NCBI GenBank assembly: GCA_000469685.2
Contig: LS997567.1
Span: forward strand, 36,271,505-36,335,504
Source: Haemonchus contortus
Lineage: Eukaryota > Nematoda > Chromadorea > Rhabditida > Trichostrongylidae
Reading direction: 5' to 3'
Length of the DNA: 64,000 bases
Numbering within the stretch: the first letter of the stretch is position 1; every line of letters starts with the position of its first letter. The position numbers and the translations under genes were made by a program. The notes beneath the pieces were generated by a model. It was not told where the DNA came from and made no database searches. It worked only from the letters and a program-made list of their open reading frames with translations. This document shows, piece by piece, positions 47,005 through 55,923 of this stretch.

Positions 47005-48514
47005 TCACCTACGTCTTCGTGAGTCCACCTGCAGATGAGACTGGCAGCCAGACCTTCGCCGGCTCAGCCTCCATCCGTGGTCAGCTATTGTAATCCTCAG
47101 ACTTGGCTGCGGGGCCGATCCTCGAGCCGCAGGGAGAGCGAGTTGCCGCGGCGTCCCGTACAAGAGGCTGCGAGCTTTCTGTCTCCCCTGAAGCTCTCGA
47201 GAGCCTTTACACCCCCTCTGGGTGAACATCATGAACCGATGCTCATGACAGGGGTCTCCTCCTTCAACGTGCATATTGTGACTGGGTGAGCTTGCGCAGT
47301 TTTTTACTTTCCCAGAGTTTGTGCTGATTTCGGTTTTGCCTTGATTATTTTTTCCTTTGGCGTTGTTACGGGAGGAGTAACCTAAGATTTGGTTTGAAGC
47401 TTCATTCCGCTGCTCATCATCTTTCTTTGAGGGCATGACGCGTAGAAGTGTTTCCTGCCTTGACAAAGTTCACATCCCTCTTTGACGCAACTCGATGCGA
47501 AGTGACTTTCGCGTCCACAATTGAGGTATCTTTATTTCCTAACATAACATTTTTTCTTTCAGCTATGGTGCTGTATCATCCGCATACGGCAGCATCATGT
47601 TGAGGAGAACTACAAAAAATGTACTTTAAACTGCTCTGCAGCCTTGTATTTGTGAGGGGCTTTTTATTTCCCAGCTCACAGTCCGAATTCCTATTTGCCT
47701 CTTGTTTTACCGTACCGTTCATGCGTTACTCAGTAGTTATATGTGAATCTAAGCGATCATCATATCCTGTATCTTCCACGCAATTTCTTGCGTCATTAGG
47801 TCCCCCAGAACCTTTCTTTGTATTTTTGGTGTGGATTTCGATAATACTTTTTGGGTATTATTACATATGAGCAGTCCAAGTTCACTCAGCTTTCTCCTAG
47901 ATTGTCAAGTTGCGCCATTGGAGGAATAAGAAATTCCAATACTTTCCTCTGCGCAGAAATAGTGGGTGCGTTGGCAGTAGCATTCTCTAGCCGTTATTGC
48001 AAGGCTCTGATTAGCTTTGCGTCATTACAATATTTTTTATTTGAAAAATTAATTGCGGAGTCGTAGTTATCTTCTGCTACCGGGTAGCGATCGATTCGCG
48101 TGCCTCCCCGTGTAGCGCACTCAATAGATAATTGAATTTTTGTAACTTCGTAAGTGAGTTTTGCGTGTAAGTCCAGAAATTAGTGTATATCCAAGCTTTT
48201 CCATCGAAAGAGGGTATAGGTATATTGTGTAGTTTTGGTAGTTGGGCTTCCAGTCGCCCCATCTCCCTTTCATGCGTTCCTGTAGAGGGCGTTATATCAA
48301 TGGAGGCAGGTTTCCAAACGCTCATGCTTATTGCCTCAAGTTGGATAACTAATCTTTCAGCAAGACCAAGAACTATGTGGGTTTTTTTTCTGTGTTCCGA
48401 AGTTTGCAATTCTTCCTCTTCAGTGCGCGGGTCGGAGATTGTATCGACAACATTAACAAATGCCTCGAGATTTTGATGCACCCATTTTGTAGTAGCTGTG
48501 AGATTTGCCTGCAT
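47005..48514 (-). mobile_element. BEL/Pao-like gag remnant
   Basis: The minus-strand frame from 48514 has the DUF1759 gag signature: LPKLHNIPIPSFDGKAW, FNYLLSALHGEARE, then NDAKLIRALQ, RLENATANAPTISAQRKVLE and PMAQLDNLGES, with stops in between (48077-47870). Further down, near 47510-47430, two zinc knuckles follow: CGRESHFASSC and CELCQGRKHFYASC (C-x2-C-x4-H-x4-C). A frame of 153 codons then runs to 47005. In BEL/Pao elements gag packages RNA and the knuckles bind nucleic acid. Several stops and frameshifts make it inactive. Confidence 0.75.
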
Positions 48515-48529
48515 TTGCCAAGCGATTAA

Positions 48530-48900
48530 TCGTTGAGATTTATTCGAACCTCAAACTTGGGTAATTAAACTCAATAAGAACACGAACATACACTAGAAAT
48601 TCTCGAAACGGGGATGAAATCTCAAGAGTATATTTCTATGAATCCTACTAAGCAATAGTAGAGCAAAAAAATAGAAGGTAAAGCAAAGTTGCACTTGATC
48701 CTGCCATGCAACCAAGCGAATCGAGCGTCGGCGCGTCCTCTTTTATGCGAACTAAGAGTGTATACATTTTTGCATTGTTTTCTGGAAAAGTCTACCATTT
48801 CAATCAGATAAGGAGGAAAAGAAATCAACTGCAAAGCATGTGAAAGACAGTTATATACTGAAAGTATACAGATCTAAAGAGTATATCTAAAGGATATATA
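48530..48900 (-). mobile_element. LTR-like segment with near-perfect SL1 motif
   Basis: It lies directly upstream, in minus orientation, of the BEL/Pao-like gag, where its 5' LTR is expected. At 48550-48571 the minus strand matches SL1 at 21 of 22 positions, followed by gttcgAATAAA. No partner LTR with high identity was found in the window, so the segment's limits are uncertain. Confidence 0.45.
48550..48571 (-). promoter_or_regulatory. SL1 spliced-leader sequence, 21/22 match
   Basis: The minus strand contains TTTAATTACCCAAGTTTGAG, which differs from the nematode SL1 leader only at the first base. No SL RNA gene follows: after GAG comes gttcgaataaatc rather than the long SL RNA intron with an Sm site. 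It is therefore a leader-like segment inside retroelement DNA, not an SL1 gene. Confidence 0.7.
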
Positions 48901-48959
48901 TGTAATTAAAAGGCATGATTCACTATCAGTTATATATGATCACAGTTGTGATACTGCCG

Positions 48960-49912
48960 GCTAGCTCATGAAGATGGTCCTCCATATTGATCTCCCAATC
49001 CTGCCAGCTGCGCTGAAAGGTCTCGGTGTTCGCTCTCGTCTCATTCGATTCTCTACGGTATCGAGCACAACGCGCTAGTGTGAATCTAGACCTCGATATC
49101 TGCACCTCATCCTTCGTCGCCAGCATCTATCAGTAGAGTGCAGAGTGTTGAGGCAATTTCGGCACCAGACTCGTCTTTCACGCGCATCAACATCTCTGAA
49201 ACGAGGGCAACGATCACTGTAGTGTTGCTCTTTCTCGTTACAGAAGCCGCAACGGATGTAGGTCTCTTCCGTCCTCAGGATGTTGACAGAGGGAATGATT
49301 CTTCGTGGTACATGCCGTTTCGAGTGAAGGTTTTGTTTCAGTCCTTCCATCCGCGACAGTAATTTGCCCCTCCTTTGCTTCACGGTCTCATGCACCTCAT
49401 CCTTTTCTCTGCGTGTCGCATTTCGTTCTTTTTCTGGGACTCCGTCCTCGATCTCTTGATGAGCATCCTCATATTCGAACTCGAGTACGTCTTCAGCAAC
49501 TTCGCCGTCGGATAGCTGCTTGATAGACGCTTCCTCTCCAACAGTAACCGACGGAGAAGTAGTGGTATCTTTCTTCTCATTGTCTGTCGATGGGCGTTCA
49601 CCTTCGTTGTTATTTTCCACTTTCAGAGGGGAGTCTTTGATTCTCTGGAAATCTTCTTCAAATGCATTCATCTTTCTGGTTAGTTCGGTGACCTTTTTTC
49701 CTTGTTTTGATCTCTTCCTGGAGACTTCCCGATTTCGCTTCCATGCTCCTTTGCAGTCCAACGACTGCTTCTTTCAAGTCCGTGAACACACTCCTATGGT
49801 CTTCGTTCCTCTGGGTTTCTGCATTCATCATTTCATTTGCCATTCACCGAAGCATCTCGTCCAAGAAGTCAATCTCTTTGTGGACGTCATCACTCACAAA
49901 CTCTGGCTCCAT
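48960..49912 (-). mobile_element. LTR-retroelement gag, coiled coil plus zinc knuckles
   Basis: The likely start is an ATG at 49912 (MEPEFVSDDVHKEIDFLDEM, then an in-frame TGA). The next frames give VFTDLKEAVVGLQRSMEAK, and the longest open part, 49075-49761, has 228 codons. It is charged and coiled-coil-like at its N side, acidic in the middle (VLEFEYEDAHQEIEDG), and ends with CGFCNEKEQHYSDRC and CRNCLNTLHSTDRC knuckles. A third knuckle (…LDSHTSALC) continues in another frame near 49080. A 22-bp tandem duplication (49889-49930) sits at the start. It follows the LTR and primer-binding site at 50.2-51.3 kb, so it is the gag of that element. The opposite-strand 160-codon ORF is a shadow. Confidence 0.65.
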
Positions 49913-50229
49913 CACTCACAAACTCTGGCTTCGGTCACCGCCTCTGCGATGATCAAGAACTTATATGCTTCAATTAGTGCTTCAGCTATATTAAGCGTTT
50001 GAATTCATCGCTAATCAAAGCGTATGAGGTTTGTAGGGAGTTAGCGTTTCCTTCGCACCGCGTAATTATTTCTTTCAGATTGTCACAGCAACGCGTTGAA
50101 AGAGCCTTTTTCGTTCTCAGGGTCATAGAACCCACTGCTCGAGACATATGCACCGAATATTGCGTTAACTATATGAGCATGTGTAAACGAATGCGTGTGG
50201 GAAAGAAGAAAACGTTCTGCTTTCTTGAT

Positions 50230-50248
50230 CTTTTGCTGATGCACCAAA
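50230..50248 (-). other. Putative tRNA primer-binding site
   Basis: Immediately after the LTR end (…CCACA) the minus strand reads TT then TGGTGCATCAGC. This begins with TGG, as needed to pair with a tRNA CCA end (…GCACCA). The position is right for minus-strand DNA priming of the element whose 5' LTR is 50249-51262. I cannot say which tRNA. Confidence 0.5.
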
Positions 50249-51262
50249 TGTGGTTGGTAGTATTGATCCGATATTAATATACAGTAGCGCTCAAAAGTGT
50301 TCGGTGAAATGCTTTGACGCTTTTTCGTTTATAACTTTTTTGTTAGTAGACCAAATCGCACCAAATTTGGATATGTTCAACTAGAGCATATTCCACCCTA
50401 TCCAACACTACTTGACTACAAAGCTGCAACATCCACAGATAGAGCAAGGTGTTTGTTGCGGTAGCAGATTTTGCTAAAACTAAAGTTGCTGACGTCTGCA
50501 CTTATTCCCACCTTATAAGCGTTTTTCTCATCTATGGTGTTCGGCATTACCGCTCGTACATTTTAGACATGACAAAAAGGAAAGAGATTCTAGAAAGACC
50601 ATCGTCTGTATTTGCAGTCGATTTTATTTTCATGCCCTTTGGAATATCTGGAACATGATCAGATTGCAGGTTAATAGTGGTAAATATTCACAATACACCC
50701 ACGCTCCAAATATAGAAATTTCGCCCTATTAGATCCAATTGGAAAGGAGTTACGGCTGAAAAGTACGGCTGATGAACCATTTCACCGAAGACTTTTGAGC
50801 GCTACTGTATATGCTCTTGAGAACCGTTGTTGCCACTCGGGTCTTGCAATACACCACGGTCGTGCAACCGAGGTTTATTAATTCCTCAAATTTGGATAAT
50901 AAATCATATGAATAAGAAACATAACAAATACATAGAAGAAAAGGCACGAACCAACATACATGCAAAAGGCACAAACCGTCGAGGTTATGAAGCACAAGGT
51001 ATAAAGCCCAAGAAAACAAATGAGCATTCTTGATAGAAGCTTAAGTAAGAGCGTTATAAAAGGCGTAATAGAAAAGCGTGGAGAACATTAAAGGCAACTG
51101 ACCTCTGTTCCCGTTCTGGCGTGCTTATTTGTGCGAGGCATCGAGCCCCGCACGAATGGAATGTGGCACTTTGTTTTGTGAGAAAGTTAAGATGAGGGAA
51201 TGTTTCCAGTCGCGCAAGGCTCGATGCGCCGAGATTGCAACTTGAACCGCGTTACAGTTGCA
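50249..51262 (-). mobile_element. LTR, copy 2 (probable 5' LTR), with insertion
   Basis: Same LTR as 44294-44824, with ends TGTGGTTGG and GTTACAGTTGCA on the plus strand. A Tc1-type element at 50282-50807 interrupts it. Without the insertion it would be about 486 bp, shorter than copy 1 because of a deletion near 50990. An SL1-like motif (17 of 22) lies at 50885-50906, followed by gaattAATAAA. Confidence 0.75.
50282..50807. mobile_element. Tc1-type MITE inserted in the LTR
   Basis: The ends are CAGTAGCGCTCAAAAGT and its inverted copy, about 32 bp with two mismatches, flanked by TA at 50280-50281 and 50808-50809. The CAGT start, TA duplication and following caaaagt…tataacttttttg text resemble Tc1-family termini. 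At 526 bp, with no transposase, it is non-autonomous. The matching site in LTR copy 1 (near 44320) is empty. Confidence 0.8.
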
Positions 51263-51329
51263 ATACATAACGCTCCTTGACACCTTTTTCATTTATGCGA
51301 TGAAATGATATAGCATCAACTTCTGAATA

Positions 51330-52111
51330 TATGCAGGGAAGTTGGGAGTCCTATTAGGGCGTGTGACAGTGATTGGTACGTGATAACATATCGTAGAAGT
51401 GACTGTATCACAAAGGCGTCGAAAGAAATCATCAATGTCGCTGTAGTTATCAACTCCTAAACAATTGCTCCCAATTGACTCCGGGAAGATACCGTTTTAT
51501 GGAATTATAATCAGCACGTGCGAAGTCAAGAGAGGGAATAGGTGTGGGATCGGGTACATGCAACAAAAGTGAAAACAAGACAATGGAATGATCAGAGCTG
51601 CCCAGAGGATTCAGAAGATAGGCAGTGTGATAAAATTTCCACTATTAGCAAGGACTAAATCAAGGACATTACTCCCAAAATTTGGAGAAACTACATGCTG
51701 TGTAAGACCACGAGCCTCGAATAATTCAGCACACTCTTTTGAGCGCGAGCATTTGGGCGATGGATTTGGAAACCAAGAAATATCTAGTTTGAAATCACCA
51801 ACAAATACGACAGGGCAAACAAAAACAGCAGCGAATCGGGGAAGTTTACAAGTTGCCTGCATGTGCCAGCCCTTATATTGGGAAGTAGGTCTGTAACAGT
51901 TGATGAGGCGGAACTGATGTGCACCGTAGAAGTTGTCAACTATCACTGATGTAGCACCATCTACTTTGAAGCATAAGGACCACATAAGGCAGAACTGATA
52001 TGACCACGTATTATGATAGCTAGGGTGTATGTCGTTTGGCGCGATGGGCGGGGCGCCCCGCCCATTTGAGGCGGATCGCGGGGTGAACAATTCTTTCACA
52101 TCCGGCAACAC
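51330..52111 (-). mobile_element. CR1-like LINE, endonuclease half
   Basis: The minus-strand ORF 51611-52111 (166 codons) carries apurinic-endonuclease features: INCYRPTSQYKG near 51900, FVGDFKLDISWFP near 51790 (family GDFN, Asn replaced by Lys) and SPNFGSNVLDLVLAN near 51660. A broken frame continues with SDHSIVLFSLL (the SDH active-site motif) near 51590 and the linker DFARADYNSIKRYLPGVNWE near 51500. It ends close to 51265, where the LTR begins. The RT half on the same strand is at 41.0-41.9 kb. Confidence 0.7.
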
Positions 52112-52278
52112 TCTGTCTGTCCTCTCCAGCTGATAGAAACGCGTTCAATGGCGGCGCTACAATTAGACGCCAAATTGCGGACCTGCTTGTATTACGCCTA
52201 CATGCATCATCCATTTGGTCTTTTCTGATCTTTTTTTAGTGCTTCCTGTCCCCTTTCTCAATGGATACTTTGTTTCAG

Positions 52279-53065
<787 letters not shown>

Positions 53066-53583
53066 GTGAGTTCCTCTAACAATCGAAATCCATATTAATT
53101 ATGTTGCAATGCATTTGGTTTACAGATGTAGTCAGCATTTGAGTAACGAACCAACGAGACTCTCCGTGTGCTTATGCCGTTATGCCGCATACAGAATCAC
53201 GCCGAAGAAGGGTAATTCAAGCTCTGCAAGTTAAGCCTCCTCATGTGGATTACTCAGAGGATTTCGAAGGAAGAGATTGAGAGGTAAGCATCCTCAAAGG
53301 TTATGATGTCCTTATAAGGTTGCACGGAAGCCTTTTTTCCGAGATTTTTTTCCGGAAACAAATGTATCTGTAGGAGGTGGAAAAGAAGTAGGTGATGAGT
53401 ATAGTCATCGTTATTGATTGGTACATCTGCACATTCACTTTTGTGTTTTGTATTCATTGTGCTCCCCACATTCTTCTACACTGACGGCCATCAACAGGCG
53501 CTTATTTTAAATGTGCCGGCCCAAGTAGCCGAGGGAAGCGAATTCAGCGGTGGTCCGTCGCAACCTGGATAATCGACTTTCAA
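53066..53583. other. Unassigned between SRP54 pseudogene and MULE
   Basis: A possible exon (acceptor tttacag near 53126, donor gagag|gtaagc near 53282) is not SRP54 and not recognised. Nothing else is supported. Confidence 0.3.
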
Positions 53584-55923
53584 AGGGCACAAGGATGTGA
53601 GCAAATTTGAAAAAAGGGAAGTTTTAGTCTATAAGATTCCGGGTGGCACGCAAACATACGTCTTCGCCTTGGCCCGCAAAAACAATAAGTATGATGTCTA
53701 CCAATGCCTTGGTTGCAAGAAGATGCGTGTTTGGAGGACGATAAAGGTTTGCTTCCACACAGTTTCCTCTATCTATTTTTTGAGTCAACGACTCCTTTCT
53801 TTAGGTGATTTGTGATGAATTCGTAAGTGATCCCTGTGCCATGAAACACATTTGCGCACCCACCGAGGGAGGAGAAGATAAGGCGAGAAGGATATGACAT
53901 GAGGTCCTCATAACAACTTACATTCATTTTATATGAGTCTACAAGGCCCAGGAAGCTGAAGGAGATTCACTCTATGCTGGGCGCGTTCCGAGACAAGTAT
54001 ATGAGGAAATGTTAACGAAAGCTAGCATGGAACACGATGGTAAGTCTCACTTTTGTAAATTAGAAAACTGAAGTGCTTTACAAGGTCTTGTTAAAGAAGA
54101 CGTCATGAGATCATTGTCGGATATGGATACGAAATGAAAAGCAGGCCATTTCGAGGTAATCCACATTACAACTATTACTGCAGTGCATTCGATGTGCTAG
54201 GTTTTTTTCAGAGCCATCAATTCGTTTAAGGATAAAGAAGTTACACTTCAAAAAATTCCCGAAGACCTGGCGCACCTCGCCGATGGAAGGCCGTTCGTGC
54301 ACGAACGGGACGATGAGCTACATATATATATTATTCAGAGGCGACCATTGAGTTGAGGCGCTGTGGTAATTCTGTGCAGATTTCAATTTCAATTTCAATT
54401 TTTATTACATGCGGCAACACATGAAATGAGGAAAATCAGGAAAACATCAATAGTAAGAAGGAAACCCATAAATAAACGTTCACAAGAATACTGATAGGAA
54501 CCAATTGAATCCGTGCAGAAAGACAAGTACAAATAAGTCACATAATAACAAACCTAAATAGCGAGAAAAAATATTCTGTCTAATAGCTTCTTGAAACCAC
54601 TAATCGAACCCGGCATAGTACCGAAATCTGACCCAGCTCTAAAAGTGAAGAAGCCTCCACTCATGGAGGAACGTGGCCTATGAAGAAGAATTTCGATGTT
54701 GAGAGCAATTGAAGTATAACGTTACAGACTGCCTGCACCAATGGTTTGTGCGCCATCGTAGCGGATGGCGTGCACACAAAGCAGCCGAAAGAGCTCGTGC
54801 AGCTCTACTGTGTTCACGGCGTGTGCCATGGCGGAGTTGAAGTCCCCTTCTGTATTCCATGACAGCAAGAAAAACGGAGTTCGTCTATCTGCGAATTTTC
54901 GGACACCTCAAGGACCTCTTCGAAACTTATCGCCCGAGGCCAATGCAACCACTGCGAATCGTACTCGACTTCGAAAAAGCATCAATAGCGGCCGTCCGCC
55001 GCCTGTTCCCCGAATCCAAGGAAGAAGGTTGCGCGTTTCATCTTGCACAAGCTTGAAACAGGTAAAAGCTTTGCTTTGCATATGACACTGGAAAATCTCA
55101 ACGTAACTTTATTTCGGACGGCGGGACACGTGCAATTTGAGGAAGTTCATACACGGTCATGGCCAAATACCTGTTGTAGCCGAATGGTAGGATACCATAA
55201 AAAGAGTGATTTTTTTGCCGTGGCGTCTCCACCCCGAGGTAAAATCTTTCCTTTGAAATGCAAGATGGAATATTCTAACTGAGTTCTTTTCCAGATGAGA
55301 GCGCTATGGATGCCACCAGTGCCTCAAGACCACGTCGCGTATGAAAAATGCAAGAAGTTTCTAAAGTACCTGCATTCGACGTGGTTTGATGGCCCATACA
55401 AGGACATTTGGAACAAGTGGGGACTGGTGGACTTAAGAACCACAAATATTGCTGAGGCCTACCACAAGTAAGCATTCAAAATGACGAGTGACATAACTTG
55501 TAAATTAATACCTATCAAATTTCAGTCGCCTCAATGTCGTATTCGGAAAGGACCACCCCGACATGAGGTCCCTGATAGAGAAGTTAAAATACATCGACTT
55601 CGAGGCAATGCGCACATTGCAGTGGATAAGTGATGTTAGTTGTTTTTTGTAACCAGTACAGTCAACAAACAGCAACAACAAAACAATACCAATTTCAGCA
55701 TCCCAACGAAGAAAAGCATTTAAGGAAAAGGGACCGCGATAGAAGAGAAAAGATTGAAACCAGCATGAAAAGGTGCAAATATAAGTCAACTGATGTACAC
55801 TACCTAAATAATCCTACTATATTCAGGTTCGGAGAACAGTACCAACTCAGAGGGGTCACAAGAGCGGAATTGGAGGGATATTGTAAATACATGTCAAGAT
55901 ATGTATCTGGAAAAACCATTTAA
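53584..55923 (+). mobile_element. MULE-type transposase gene, multi-exon, partly decayed
   Basis: Exon-like pieces run 53584-53746, 53805-53903, 53945-54039, 54085-54155, 54212 to about 54350, about 54700-55061, 55295-55467, 55526-55634 and 55699-55923. The N-terminal part has a Cys/His zinc motif (YQCLGCKKMR…SDPCAMKHICAPT). The core has VADGVHTKQ, RIVLDFEKASIAAVRRLFP and GCAFHLAQA, the pattern of MULE DDE transposases, and TTNIAEAYHNRL supplies the last acidic residue. The final three exons join in frame to a TAA. Defects are in-frame TGA codons in exons 2 and 4, a stop in the AQA*NR motif and frameshifts in the sixth piece. A CR1 3' end at 54373-54690 lies between pieces 5 and 6. Terminal inverted repeats were not found. 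Confidence 0.7.
54373..54690 (-). mobile_element. CR1-like LINE 3' end
   Basis: The minus strand reads FFTFRAGSDFGTMPGSISGF, then KKLLDRIFFLAI and a stop, a typical CR1 C-terminus, followed by about 190 bp of 3' UTR. It ends with three ATTGAA units (plus strand gatttcaatttcaatttcaa at 54380-54400). It is strongly 5'-truncated and inserted inside the MULE gene. Confidence 0.6.

Noticed and set aside
48550..48571. SL1 RNA gene
   Set aside because: Only the leader matches. The SL RNA intron part, Sm site and snRNA-type promoter are absent, and 5S rRNA is not adjacent.
49520..50002. 160-codon plus-strand ORF
   Set aside because: It is the reverse-strand shadow of the zinc-knuckle gag at 48960-49912.
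44294..51262. A single intact LTR retrotransposon between the two LTRs
   Set aside because: Two different gag types and a duplicated gag end lie between them and no RT or integrase is found, so the interval is composite.
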